A DNA stretch of 64,000 nt from Tetracentron sinense (Eukaryota > Streptophyta > Magnoliopsida > Trochodendrales > Trochodendraceae): assembly GCA_015143295.1 (NCBI GenBank), contig CM026574.1, positions 10,666,938 to 10,730,937 of the forward strand, read 5' to 3'. Every line of letters begins with the position of its first letter. Within the stretch, counting starts at the first letter, position 1. Positions 33,901-45,235 of the stretch are shown here, piece by piece. Below the pieces are notes generated by a model, which was given only the letters and a program-made list of their open reading frames with translations, made no database searches and had not been told where the DNA came from. The position numbers and the translations under genes are program-made.

Positions 33901-34151
33901 GGAGACAGAAATAGGTTTGAGCTCAGTCCTACTTGGCTCATTTTGTACATAATTTTTCTTTTCAATAACGATTGCCCTAAAAACTTGCCCCTCACTCGAA
34001 AACAACAGAATTGCTAGCCTAGTCGCAATCTTTCAAAGACACAAGGTGGTGGCAACACGTGTCAGCCCATCTCCTTGTTATAGGTTACAACACCATGTGT
34101 TGCACCCACACTGTGTCTATGGGTTGATCCAAAAAGCTTTTCCTTCGTGAT

Positions 34152-34250
34152 TAGGGGTGTTAATGGTCAGATTTCGGCCCCAATATTCTCTTCTAAACAT
34201 GCCGGGCTTATTCAAAAATCAGGCCCAAGTCCAGCCCATTGACACCCTAA
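34152..34250. mobile_element. Short hAT-like MITE, about 99 bp
   Basis: The left end is TAGGGGTGTTAATGG; the right end, reverse-complemented, is TTAGGGTGTCAATGG. The flanks are TTCGTGAT (34144-34151) and TTTGTGAT (34251-34258), an 8-bp duplication with one mismatch, as expected for hAT elements. Confidence 0.65.
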
Positions 34251-34277
34251 TTTGTGATGTGTCAAGGGCTTCACGGA

Positions 34278-34601
34278 TCGCGATTGAATTTAGGTAGAGT
34301 TCAATTGCTCCCACAAATCAACATGTGTCCCCTTTAATTGCTATTAACCGTGGTTAAGAATCTCCAATCCTTATTGTTCAATAATCTAACCTTAGTTTTT
34401 TTTTTTAATATTTAACTCTGGTTAACAATTTTTAACTCTAAGAGTTAATATTTTTTTAACAATTTTCCCAAAAAACTGAGGTAAGATTATTGAACCCTAA
34501 GAGTTAAAGAATCTTAACCATGATTAATAAAGGTTAAAGGGGACACGTGTTGAGTTGTGGGAGCGATTGAATTCTCCCTGAATTCAATCGTGATTGACTG
34601 T
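34278..34601. mobile_element. Foldback element copy E (conserved core, terminal hairpins)
   Basis: The clearest copy. The two ~85-bp arms pair with each other over their length (CTCCCACAA, GTGTCCCCTTTAA, ATTAACCRTGGTTAAG), and each end also folds on itself: left CGATTGAA (34281-34288) with TTCAATTG (34300-34307, one mismatch), right CGATTGAATT (34564-34573) with AATTCAATCG (34581-34590). The centre is T- and A-rich. No coding capacity and no clear target duplication. Confidence 0.7.
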
Positions 34602-35054
34602 GATTCGATCTCTAATTACTAACCCTAACTACAAAAGTAGATAAATGATGCCTTATTTCATTATTATTTTGTAATTAAAATATTATTAGGAGTGTCTGAC
34701 CAAAAAGAAGAACATTACGCGTGGGAGAAAGAAAAGTTAGAGAAAAAGAATCTCTCACAGGTTCCCTCCTTGGAAGAGCAGTAAACATTTCATTCATTCA
34801 TTTTCACACTTTACACTTGATATCCTACTCCAGTCCTATTATAGTTCTAATACTACAACACATGAAGCTATCTAATCATAAAACAACGTATGTAATCTCT
34901 TATCCAAATCGCAAGTTGACAAGCAATTGCAGAATAAAACACTGTACCCGGATCTACTCTATACTCTCTCATTTTCCTTCTCTTTCCTTTTAGGAAAGCA
35001 TATGGCCGTTAGAGACCCGGAAAAGAACTTCACCTCCGATATTCGCCGGCAAAA
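34602..35054 (+). promoter_or_regulatory. Upstream region and 5' UTR of the USP-kinase gene
   Basis: The 450 bp before the ATG at 35055 have no other gene. The last part is pyrimidine-rich (TCTCTCATTTTCCTTCTCTT near 34965-34985), typical of plant 5' UTRs. No unambiguous TATA box was found. Confidence 0.4.
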
Positions 35055-38000
35055 ATGGCGAGAACTCGACCGGACGTAGAAGAAGAGAACGGCGGTTTTC
35101 CCGCCGGTGGTGGTGGTGGCCGGACGGTGGTAGTCGGAGTGAAGTTAGATTCTCAGAGCAGAGAGTTACTAACATGGGTTCTCGTGAAAGTCGCTGAACC
35201 AGGAGATCGAGTTATTGCCCTCCATGTCCTCAACAGCACCGGTAAATCTGAAAAAGAGAATAATTTCTGGGTTTTTTCTCTGTTCCACAATCCATTCAAG
35301 TAATCAATTAAAGGGTATTTTTTAATTTCAGATTTTATCGATCCAGACGGTCAATCCTCGCTTCTCTCGCTCGTTAAAGCGTTTGATTCTGTGCTTTCTG
35401 TCTATGAAGGTTTCTGTAACTTGAAACAGGTTCGAATTTGTTGATACCCTCTTCAGCATTTTGATTTGTTCTGTGAATTAGAGAGACTGATTTGGTGGGT
35501 AATGTTGCAGGTGGATCTCAAGCTTAAGCTATGTCGAGGTCCTTCGATTCGCAAAGTTATAGTGCGAGAAGCAAAATCATATGTTGCCAGTAAGATTATC
35601 GTTGGAACTGCTAAGAATCACCACTCAATTCGGTTTTCTGCTTCAGTTGCTAAATACTGTGTGAGAAAAATCTTCAAAGATTGTTCTGTTCTTGCTGTTA
35701 ACAATGGGAAAGTTGTATTTCAGAGAGAAGCGACTAATGGTGGCTCACAAGGTTGTAACTTGTAAGCTGTTTCCTCTTCTGGGTTTCTGTATTTATATTT
35801 ATTGGTTCTAACAGAATGCTTGCAGGAGTAGATAATGATCATCGGCGTAAGAGCATATTCTGCGCGATTCGGGGTTTGTTGAGTAAGAATTCTAAAGCAG
35901 CAATGGCGGAATCTAATCAGAGAAATCACAGGGAAGCTATGAAACAGAATTGTAAGAATTTTCCACTAGATACCCCTTGTGTTCATTCAGGCAATGAAGA
36001 AAATTCCTTGGCTTTAGTGCCAGTACAGATTCTGGAGGCTGGATCAAGTTCAATTTCCCTCTTGATCCAGGTATTTCCCGAATTGAGAGCCGGTTGGCCA
36101 ATCCTTTACAGGGAAATTTTACCCAAACGACAAGCATCCGAGAGATCTTCTGTGAGGAAGATTACTGTAGTTCAATGGGAAATGCAGTTGCCTGGTCGGA
36201 ATTCTTCAGACACTGTCGATACCGATCAGAAACAAAGTTGTTGTATTGAGGATGAAGATCATTGTTCCAATTTGAATGGAGACAGCGGCGCAATTGTTCC
36301 AATTGGGGCCGATGCTGCATCAAAGAGCTTACCCAAGGAATTGGAGGATCTCCATGAGAAATACTCATCGACTTGCAGATTGTTTGGATACCAGGAACTC
36401 CTGTCTGCCACATCTAACTTCATGCCTGGTTTGTTTTCTTCCCCAATTTTATGTTTGTAGTGATTTATTTGAGTCCAGCATATGTGAATAGATTTTACTC
36501 AGCAGTGCTGTATAATTCCAGAGAATTTGGTTGGAAAAGGAGGCAGTAGTCAGGTTTACCGAGGTTGTCTTCCAGATGGCAAGGAACTGGCTGTGAAAAT
36601 CTTGAAGCCATCTGAAGATGTTTTGAAGGAGTTTATTTTGGAAATTGAGATCATTAGAGCCTTACATCACAAGAACATCATCTCCCTCTCCGGGTTTTGC
36701 TTCGAAGACAGCAATCTTCTTTTGGTTTATGATTTCCTATCAAGAGGAAGCCTAGAAGAGAACCTTCATGGTACAAAATTTCAATTTCTATCAAAATTCT
36801 GGTTCTTGTTCTTTTATTATCTGTTTCTCTTATTGGGTATTCACTAAATCAGGTAATAAGAAAGACAAAGTTGAATTTGGTTGGGGAGAAAGATATAGGG
36901 TGGCTGTGGGTGTAGCTGAGGCACTGGATTATCTACACAATGGCAGTGCTCAACCTGTGATCCACAGGGATGTAAAATCATCAAATATCCTTCTCTCTCA
37001 TGATTTCGAGCCACAGGTTCTGTATTTCAGTCTTTCTACTTCTCAGCTCAACTAATCATAAATATGAATCCGTCAATGCTCATATCGTTCTTGTTGGTTT
37101 CCTCAGCTGTCAGATTTCGGGCTCGCTATATGGGCTTCCACGTCCTCATCCCATATTACATGCACTGATGTTGCAGGAACCTTCGGGTTTGTAACTTCTT
37201 CGCCTGTAGTTTCCTCACAATTTTACTGGCCATAGATTAATTTGTAACAATCATAGTTACCAAATACATGTATAATGCCCGTAATACATTTAGGGGGTTT
37301 GCCTCGTACTTTTGCCGTATTATGTATGATACACGTATCAACGTATAATATGCATTTAATACGTGAATTTCGTATTGAATGCGTTTAATACGCATATTTT
37401 TGCCGTGTTAAAACACATATCTCGTATTAAATGATTATTAATAGTTACTATCATGATTCCTATTTATTTATAATTATTAATTATTTTTTAATTTAACACT
37501 TACTTCCCGAACGGATCATTGCCGTAATATACCCGTACCCAACTTGGTAACTATGGTAACAATTCCTTTCGCTGCAGATATTTGGCTCCTGAGTACTTCA
37601 TGTATGGGAAAGTAAACGAAAAGATTGATGTCTATGCCTTTGGCGTCGTACTCCTTGAGCTTCTTTCAGGAAGGAAACCCATAAGCAGCGATTATCCAAA
37701 GGGCCAAGAGAGCCTGGTTATGTGGGTAGGTGTTCATAATTTTCATGGGCTTAGGTGTTCATAATTTTCATGGGGTTTACTTGCTACTGAATTTATCTCT
37801 TGATCTCAACTCATAATGGGGGATGGATCCCATATTGCCATGTCCAGGCAAAGCCAATTCTAAATGGTGGGAAGGTTTTCCAATTGTTAGACCCAAGCTT
37901 GGGCAGCAACTACGACCGTGATCAAATGGAGAAGATGGTATTAGCTGCTTCCTTCTGTATAAGACGTGCACCCCGATCTCGTCCTCAAATGAGCCTCGTA

Positions 38001-38340
38001 AGTTATCTCTTGTTCAACTTTGCAGTTTGTCCGAAATGTATTATTGACCCTTTTAATAATCTCAATTCGATTCCCTTCTTGTTAACCACAGATCCTAAAG
38101 CTACTCCAAGGTGATCCTGAGATAACAAAGTGGGCAAAGCTACAGGTCTGTGCTTCAGAGGAGTTTGATGTGCTCGGTGATGAAGCTTTTCTGCCTTCTA
38201 ATATCCAGTCCCATCTCACTCTTGCATTGCTCGATGTGGAAGACGATTCCCTCTCTATCAGCAGCATTGAACAAAGCGTCTCATTGGAGGACTACCTGAA
38301 AGGGAGGTGGAGCCGCTCATCAAGCTTTGAACAAACGTAA
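35055..38340 (+). CDS. USP-domain receptor-like cytoplasmic Ser/Thr kinase, 10 exons, 722 aa
   Basis: Exons inferred from GT/AG sites and phase: 35055-35241, 35332-35429, 35511-35751, 35826-36428, 36522-36770, 36853-37016, 37107-37186, 37578-37725, 37848-37997, 38092-38340 (2169 nt, in frame throughout). Residues about 20-165 form a universal stress protein (UspA-like) domain ([32 protein letters not shown]). A Ser-rich linker follows. The kinase domain starts near 377: Gly loop GKGGSSQV (381-388), ATP lysine K402 in [11 protein letters not shown] 497-499 (HRDVKSSN, an RD kinase), DFG 517-519, APE 544-546. There is no signal peptide or membrane segment, so it is a cytoplasmic kinase, of the group annotated in Arabidopsis as At5g57670-like. 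All catalytic residues are present; likely functional. Substrate unknown. Confidence 0.9.
37252..37555. mobile_element. hAT-like MITE in intron 7 of the USP-kinase gene, 304 bp
   Basis: Terminal inverted repeat CATAGTTACCAA at both ends, and a perfect 8-bp target duplication GTAACAAT at 37244-37251 and 37556-37563. The interior is made of many CGTATTA / AATACG short repeats on both strands. It accounts for most of the 391-nt intron, so the ancestral intron was about 80 nt like its neighbours. It leaves both splice sites untouched. Confidence 0.9.
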
Positions 38341-39275
38341 AAATCGTTCTCCAATTCTGTGATTCTTTCTGTCTATTCTGTTGGGTTTGTTTGTTTTCCC
38401 CCAATTTCTCTGCTTTGATTTGCTTACAAAGGGGGCTCTTGGATTAGAGGCTATTTGCAGAAAGTGTGTCATCCTCCTTGCCTTAGTAGTGATGTCTCTG
38501 TCCCTATTAATTGGGCTGGTTTTAGGAACCTTGAGTTGGTTTTCCTTGAGTCATCTCTATCGAAAAGGCCTGAGTACCAAATCTTCTTCTTCATCATCAG
38601 TGCCTTGTCCCTTCTATTTGGGGTCGCCAACACGAATTTGTAGTTGAAATGCTGTAACAGTATCAGTTGATGTAAGCACAAGTGATCATGTTTCTTGTTT
38701 TAACACTTCATATTCTTCTTACTTCGATTACTATGTTTCTTGTGTAGCGATTCCATACAGTTCGCTTAGATTCTAACCCATTTATTAATGACAGAATGTG
38801 TGCTTAAGCTAGTCAGTTGCTCTCTACATGCTAAAAGGATCTTTAAGCTATATTTGCTCATCCCGTAGAATTCAAAATGAGAGTTATACCAGTGTTTGTC
38901 ACCCGCATTTAAGTGTACCTGGATGATCAAAACCCAAACACACACACACACACACACAAACATCGGCAAACCAGGCTCTACCTGTGATTCTAACTGAATT
39001 AACCCAATATGGCATCTTTCTAGTTTGATGGCTTGACCCCTCCCATAACAGGTGTGATTCTCCATCTAAACCTTGGATTAGGCACAATCCAAAATTCAAG
39101 CCAATAAAACAAGCTCAATCATCCCATGAAGATTCATTCTTCTTATAAAGACACGAGGCAATTGTTACTATGTTTTGGCCTTCTAAATCAATTCACTTGA
39201 TTAATCGTGATTTCTTATTTTGTATGGATCATTATAAGATTTACTGCTAGTGAGTTTAACCCAAGCCGTTGGATC
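38341..39275. other. 3' UTR of the kinase gene and intergenic DNA
   Basis: The first several hundred bases are probably 3' UTR. A (CA)n microsatellite lies at 38939-38957. No other gene; the short open frames here have no recognisable similarity. Confidence 0.5.
38939..38957. repeat. (CA)n microsatellite
   Basis: Uninterrupted CA dinucleotides. Confidence 0.95.
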
Positions 39276-39285
39276 GTGTGCATCA

Positions 39286-39515
39286 AGGCAGGCCCGTCCA
39301 TTAAGTCGTCAAAGCCCACGCTTTAGGCTGCAAAAAAATGAAGGCCCCAAAGCGTGGGCTTTGATAGCTTTATGAACCTAATTTAGTGAAAAGAAACCCT
39401 AAAAAAGGTTTTATTTCAAAAAATGCTCCATTTTATAGCGAATCCAATTTTAAAAAAATCTCATTTAAAATTCTCCCTTTAGGCCTCCAACTCCAAATAA
39501 CTTAGGCCGGCCCTG
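39286..39515. mobile_element. Small DNA transposon (MITE), 230 bp, with 10-bp flanking repeat
   Basis: Flanked by GTGTGCATCA at 39276-39285 and 39516-39525. The ends are GGC-rich and roughly inverted (CAGGCCCGTCC left; CAGGGCCGGCC right, reverse-complemented). Inside, AAAGCCCACGCTTT pairs with AAAGCGTGGGCTTT. The duplication length points to a Mutator-like element, while the GGGCCGGCC end resembles hAT; class unresolved. Confidence 0.65.
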
Positions 39516-39884
39516 GTGTGCATCATAAGGTAAAGGGTAAAGGTAAATAGGGACAATTGCATTACAAATAAAGTGCATCTTTTTAGGTGTATACGCATCC
39601 CATGATGATAATGAAGCAGAAGCAGAGTTTCCACCCTTGGTAGGGCCCACCTGTCACACTCTTAGAGTTCATTTTTATGGCAATTTTTGAGAAAAACTTT
39701 CCATTATGCTTTTTGAGAACTCATAAAAAATAATAAATCACAAAGTCTTTTGAAGAGATTTTAAATATATGACATCTCCCATCATCTAGTGATGATGATC
39801 TCTAGAGTGGATATCGGACTACGTGATTGTTTCGCATTCTTCACTCAAATCAGATTTTACTCACACTAAAGATGAATGTATATT

Positions 39885-40691
39885 CAAGGGCGGAGCCATG
39901 TGGGGGGCACGTGCCCTCACTCAACATTTGAAAATCTAATTTTTTTTATTAAAAAAAAATTAGGGCATAGCATGTGAATGGGGCAGGTGTTTCCTAAACT
40001 TTGGAAAAATATGTTTTTTGAATTGGGTTCATATTCGATTGAACTCAGCCCATACATGACCCTTTTAACCCCCATTAACTATGGTTAAGATTTACTAACA
40101 CTTAGGTTCAACAATCTAACTTTTGTTTTTAGAAAAAAATTTAACTTTAAGGGTTAAAAGTTATTAACCAGAGTTAAAGGAAGCTATGTAAGTATGATTG
40201 AATTATCCGAATTCAATCTTAATTTGATAGGATTAGGACTCGTATTTTTTATACTAAGTTATTTAAGTATTTAATTGGGCATAATTCATTGGACAAGAGA
40301 GCAATTGTCCGTTAAAAAAAATTATACAATTTATTTAACATGGCATAGCTGTGGGGGCAAGAGACCAACTGTCTCCTAAGCTTTTGAAGACAAAATATGT
40401 CTTTAATATTATTAATTTAATTATATAACTAGGCATAGCTGTGAGGCAAGGGGCAGTCCCTATAAACAAGAAGAAACAATATTCATAGTATGTACAAAAT
40501 ATAGATATGAGAGAAACAGCCTGAAAATTTAGTTGTCAATTTTTTTCTAGGGACTTTACCCTAAACCCCATCTTTCTAGACCCAAAAGATTTCGTATTCA
40601 CCTTATCTTTCTCTACAAAATTCATCAACAATTACTACTATGTTTAATCAACCATGCGTGCCCCTATTAGAAAATTCTGGCTCCAACCCTG
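39885..40691. mobile_element. Non-autonomous element with GGGCGGAGCC ends, carrying a nested foldback
   Basis: The left end is CAAGGGCGGAGCCATG and the right end, reverse-complemented, CAGGGTTGGAGCCAGAA. This terminal type (CAGKGGCGGAGCC) is common in plant genomes. AT-rich inside. Copy F of the foldback family (40020-40220) sits within it. The flanks TGTATATT / TGTGTATA are only similar, so no firm target duplication. Confidence 0.55.
40020..40220. mobile_element. Foldback element copy F (shortened)
   Basis: Core blocks CCTTTTAACCCCCATTAAC, ATGGTTAAGATTTAC, GGTTCAACAATCTAAC and TTATTAACCAGAGTTAAAGG. Right hairpin GATTGAATT (40196-40204) with AATTCAATC (40210-40218), as in copy E. The left hairpin is incomplete (CGATTGAAC without its partner). 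Confidence 0.55.
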
Positions 40692-41689
40692 TGTGTATAA
40701 GTGGTTCATTTCATATAAAAATAAAAAGTATTAATGTCACAGGGTGGCTGGGCATTCACCACCATATATGCCACGCCCACCTTCACTTTTAATGTCAAGA
40801 GAGGAATCGCTTGACATGAGTCCAATCAGAATAAGATCAAAGCTATTGATGAGAGGTTTAACTCTAACCTTTTGTCTTTTGTCATATTCCTTTTGTTTTT
40901 TTGGTTAACACATATTATACTCAACACAACACACACACATCCGGGCCACAAGGCCATCCTAGGAGTTATGAGATTTTGGCGTCGTCACTTACATTCAAAT
41001 CATTCTATGAGAGAGCATACAAGGCACATGAACAAATGAACCTGAAAATTTCTTCTATATATCTAAGTGTCCACTGAAACCCAAACTAAACTTGTACATA
41101 AATAGAAACTAACCCACTACACAAAATTTATCACTTGGATTACCAGCTCAAGTCCGATAAAAACCTTCAAAATGAAACCCCAAATACATGTCGCTCTCCC
41201 TCAATCATAAGGCCACATGTCCAGGACTCTATCATCTGCATGATGATCACAAGCAAGCTCCTGCTCAACCATCGGTTCCAAAGCATGATTGTCCAACTTG
41301 GAATCTACCGAAATAAAAAAATTCGACTGAGCATTGAATACTCAATGTATACAAACTACTAATTAACAATGTTATAAAACATTAACATGTCATACAGGAT
41401 ACGGTTCATCAGAACATATGCATAATCAGAGTGCGGAAGTTTAAAACAAGCTAACAAGTGCATATTCTTGAAAATCATACTTTGAGTTCGTACTTTAACA
41501 AAACATATTTTAAACGTCGTATGAGTCTTGTGAGTTACTTGGGAGTATCTTATGAGAATTTTAGCTTATGAGCACTTTATGCGACTTATATGTCTTGTGA
41601 GTTCCTTATGAGTTTCCTTATAAGTTCTTGTGAGCTTGTTCTTATGAGACTTATCATATCATTCTTTTTCACTTATCTTGTACTTACTT

Positions 41690-41995
41690 TGAGACAGATG
41701 CTAGTACACGTATATGGTCATAGTATACCAGTATCCTCTCTTACTTTCTTGGAAACAAATGATAGTGTCTGTACCTAGTCATAGTACACTAAAACATCAT
41801 TTCTTAATTCATGGAAACAGATACTAGTTCCCAAACCTGGTCATAGTACACTAGCATCTTTTCATATTCTCTATTTTACTTGGTAACAGATATTAGTACT
41901 CGTACCTTGTCATAGTATACTAGTATCCTCTCATACTTACTTGGAAACAAAATATTAGTGCCCATACTTGGTCATAGTACACTAACATCCTTTTT
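41690..41995. repeat. Tandem repeat, unit about 60-75 bp, about 5 copies
   Basis: Each unit contains GGAAACAGATACTAGT, a GTACCTGGTCATAGTACACT block and a pyrimidine-rich tail TATCCTCTCTTACTT. Copies are diverged. Around it (41520-42150), CTTGTGAG/CTTATGAG is repeated many times. Confidence 0.7.
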
Positions 41996-42822
41996 TATTC
42001 TTGTGAACTTGTGAGCTTTCTCTTGTGAGTTTTGTCTTCTTTCTTATCAGTTGTTACTTATAAAACCTAATAGCCTTTACTTATGAGTCATCGGATACCT
42101 TACTTATGAGAAACCTTAGTCATACACACCATACATGTGCATAGTGTGCTTGTGAGTATCATGGTAATTATATAAAGCGTTTAAACATAATCATATGCTC
42201 ATCGAATTACAGTCATAGAAAGATCATATATGTGCTTATCATACATGTGCTTACAGTACTTGTGAGCATTAAAGAGTATTTGGGAGCATCATAGTGATCA
42301 TAGAAAGCTTTTAACATTGAGTCACATGTATAGAGTACTTGTAAGCAACATAAAGTACTTAGGAGCATCATGGTGTTCATTTTCTATATTCTTATACAAA
42401 TCTCGAGTATGCAAATATGGTAGGCGAGGAAATCATCATACATCATTGAAATCTCAATTTCATTCCATTCCTTTCAATAGTATACACAATGACTCAATGA
42501 ATCATAACAAAGCTAGTTAGTAGAGTGTATTTACACTCTTTCCATCAAAACTCATCCCTTTAATCTTATTAAGTACAAAGGAATCCTAACAATCCATTTA
42601 GGAGAGTTTATTCACACTCTCTTATCAAAACTCATATCTTTTATTTATCTTTTTATATACATACAAGGCTATAAGCCTTAATTTCCTCAAAGATCATGCA
42701 TCAAAGCTTACTAACAAGGCTATATGCCTTAATCTCTACCAAAAACCATGCTTTACTAATTACTAAGCATTAATGAATCATAATAAGATAGTTAGCAGAT
42801 TGTTCTTCCTTTCTAAGACCAA

Positions 42823-42827
42823 ATCCC
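42823..42827. repeat. Target-site duplication ATCCC (left)
   Basis: Repeated at 44190-44194, at the exact ends of the solo LTR. Confidence 0.85.
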
Positions 42828-43464
42828 TGTTGGCCTATAGGTTTTTACCTTAGGTCTCCATAATGATTTTAATGATAACACAATAATGTAATAATATTTT
42901 GTGTTACTAATGTCTCTTTCAGTTTATGTGAAATTCAGTATACTAAGAGCATTAGCAAGTTATTTAAGGAAAAAACACAAAAAAGACTTCATTTATTAAA
43001 AAGATTATATCCAAGTCCAAGTAAGCTATTGAATCAAGTTGGATCACATTGAAAATAATTAAAGATCATATCAAAAGCCAAAGTCCAAGTCGGATCATCA
43101 AGAAGATTGAAGGTTGATCATGAAGCTAAAGTCAAATCTGCTCAAGATCAAGAATGAAGAATTATGAAGACAAGGTCAAAAGGAAGATCCAAGATGAAGT
43201 TGAAGACTCTCTAGAAGGTTTATTATTTTATATTTTAGTGAGAGTGTTTAGGACTTTTGTAAAAGTCCTCAAAGTATGGTTGATTGAAAAGCTCATAACC
43301 ATAGATTGACCATAGGTTCGTTAGACCAAAATTGACTATCATTATAAGGACCTTAGACATAATTTGGAATGACCAAAAACATAATAAAAATAAGGTAGAA
43401 GACAAAGGAATTCATTTCTATTATATTGGTCAAGCTTAAGACGAGATTTCAGAAGAAAACAAAA

Positions 43465-43562
43465 ATCTCATAGACGAAATTGTGGAGGTCCACAGATCTC
43501 ATCGACGAAATCAATCGTAGAGCTACTGTTTTCTTTTCGGGCCAAATCTCATCAACGAAATC
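43465..43562. repeat. Array of ATCTCATCGACGAAAT motifs
   Basis: Three well-formed copies at about 43465, 43496 and 43546, plus an inverted half-copy (ACGAGATTTC) at 43441. The GTCGAC-like core makes the motif partly palindromic. It lies 75-195 bp upstream of the TATA box at 43638. Confidence 0.8.
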
Positions 43563-43637
43563 ATGCGGAAACCAGAATACTCTATAACGGCTAGTTTCAT
43601 TTTGGATGTTCCCCAATGACCATAAAACCTCTTGGGC

Positions 43638-43648
43638 TATAAATAGGA
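43638..43648 (+). promoter_or_regulatory. TATA box in the nested solo LTR
   Basis: CTATAAATAGG on the plus strand, the orientation of the LTR. Confidence 0.65.
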
Positions 43649-44388
43649 TTGATTTATGAATGAAATTAAGAACTCCAATCATTCAATTAATCACTCCAAA
43701 GCTTAGATTTTAAACTCCATTGAGTTGAACTTAGAATCCCAAATGAGTCATTCTTGAGTTATTCAATTCCATTCTTTGAGAGACTCTTAATGATCTTAAG
43801 AGAGATCATCCAACTCGTATAGAGGAGTAAAAAATGATTGTAAAACACTTCTATACAAGTGTGTTGAAATCAAGATAAGAAAGATTGTAAAGGTTTGGTC
43901 TTCACCCAGAAGAAGGTTGTGCCATTAGTGAAATCGTGGTGAATCCTTGAGTGGGGAAGCTTAAGGCGGGGACGTGGGTTACCGAACCTCAAGAAAAAAC
44001 TCTTTGTGTTTGCATTCTCTCTACCTTCTCTTTACTTTATGTTTTGCATTATTTGTTAAATTGTTTGAATTATATTCCTTTTTAATTTTAAATTTTGAAT
44101 TTCCGCTTAAGGGAACTAAGAAGACTCTAAATTTGCCATAAACACTAATCACCCCCCCCCCCCCTCTAGGGTCCAATCCTTGGGCAATAATCCCTTTGGT
44201 TGAGCGCTTGAGAAAAGTTGAGGAAGCGAGAATCCAAGCTTTAGAAAGGTTGTGGAAGCAAATCCGACCTCCCCTTTTAATCCTGGAACAAGCCCAAGCC
44301 AAACCCTAGATCTCCTCTCTTCTCTCTTTCAAAAACCCCAAAAATCTCTTTTAAGGGTTGTGTAAACCCTTACCCACGAGTGTGGGGC

Positions 44389-44398
44389 CTTATATAGG
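44389..44398 (-). promoter_or_regulatory. TATA box in the chromovirus-type LTR
   Basis: The minus strand reads CCTATATAAG, about 80 bp downstream of the GGTCGACCGG array. Confidence 0.6.
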
Positions 44399-44475
44399 CA
44401 AAGGGGTTGTCAAAAACCCATTATACTCTCACAAAATATCTCTCAAGTTCAGTTTCAGCACAAAAGGGAAGGAGG

Positions 44476-44620
44476 GGTCAACCGGAGGTGTCCACCAGTC
44501 AACTAGTTGATTTTGGGGATTCTGGAAAAGAACCCCATACACTTTAGTGCGAGCATCGGTTGACCGGAGGTGTCCACTGGTAGTGGAGGGGTCAACCAGA
44601 GGTGATGATCGGTCGACCGG
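44476..44620. repeat. Array of GGTCGACCGG palindrome motifs
   Basis: Copies of GGTCAACCGGAGGTGTCCAC or close variants at 44476, 44557 and 44589, ending with a perfect CGGTCGACCG at about 44610. Some copies have lost the palindrome by single substitutions. Confidence 0.8.
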
Positions 44621-45197
44621 TTATGCCCTGTTTTGCTTGCCTCTGGTGTTTTGGCCATAAATTTTGACTGGCTTATTGTATTTAGGCGATTCAACTTGTG
44701 TTAGACTTGAAATTCAAAGGGAAACAAATTTGTGTCTAATGTACAAATCCTAATTTTGACTTATTAATGGTCTAAATAGGCCCTATAGTTGAGTGTTCCT
44801 GGGACAAATTACAGCAAATCAGTCTTCAAAAAACCCATGTTTGACCTAACTTCGACTAAAACTCTGAAAAAATGTTAAACGTGAACATCGAAGAGTATTT
44901 CAATATCTTTCTAATGGATTAAGAATCATTCGATTCCAATCAACGGTGACAAAACTAGAGTTCTCTCAAGTTGAGGGTATGTCAAGACATCTCTTTTCTT
45001 TTCTTTACACTTTGATCATACTTTGATCACACGAGAGGGTCCTTAGGACCCTGAACACGTACCCTAACACACTAGGGTCATTCAAGAACTCTCATTTAAT
45101 TTCTCCACACTAAACCATAATTACAATAAGGCCTTTACAAGATTGGTGCCCATGACACTATTCACACTACAATTCCATGAAGTTTCGGAGTTCTACA

Positions 45198-45235
45198 TCC
45201 TCCCCCCTTACAGAAATTTCGTCCTCGAAATTAGA
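45198..45235 (-). other. Pol C-terminal tail and polypurine tract of the chromovirus-type element
   Basis: The minus strand reads AATTTCGAGGACGAAATTTC (protein NFEDEIS, the usual last residues of Tekay/Del pol), then TGTAAGGGGGGAGGA, the PPT, then the LTR. It shows that the gag remnant and this LTR once belonged to one element. Confidence 0.75.

Larger units (their letters stand above)
42828..44189 (+). mobile_element. Solo LTR, probably Ty1/copia (SIRE-like), 1362 bp
   Basis: Starts TGTTGGCCTATAG and ends CCTTGGGCAATA, where CAACA would be expected (one substitution), with a perfect ATCCC duplication. It contains the CTCATCGACGAAAT array (43465-43562), a TATA box (43638-43648), and near the 3' end TTTCCGCTTAAGGG and a C13 tract, typical of SIRE-like LTRs. 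No internal region remains, so it arose by recombination between two LTRs. Confidence 0.85.
40935..45197 (-). mobile_element. 3' LTR of a chromovirus-type gypsy element, with a nested solo LTR
   Basis: On the minus strand it starts TGTAGAACTCCG at 45197, directly after a polypurine tract and pol tail. It has a palindrome array (44476-44620), TATA (44389-44398) and a long leader, and ends near 40935 after a CATAACTCCTAGGATG block that also occurs at the end of the 5' LTR stub at 47011-47062. Removing the nested 42828-44189 LTR leaves about 2.9 kb. The exact left end is eroded by GT repeats. Confidence 0.65.

Noticed and set aside
38381-38647. 88-residue hydrophobic open frame downstream of the kinase gene
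   Set aside because: In the likely 3' UTR, no conserved features; the kinase frame ends properly at 38340.
44021-44302. 93-residue open frame on the minus strand
   Set aside because: Spans the border of the nested solo LTR and the C-tract; not a gene.
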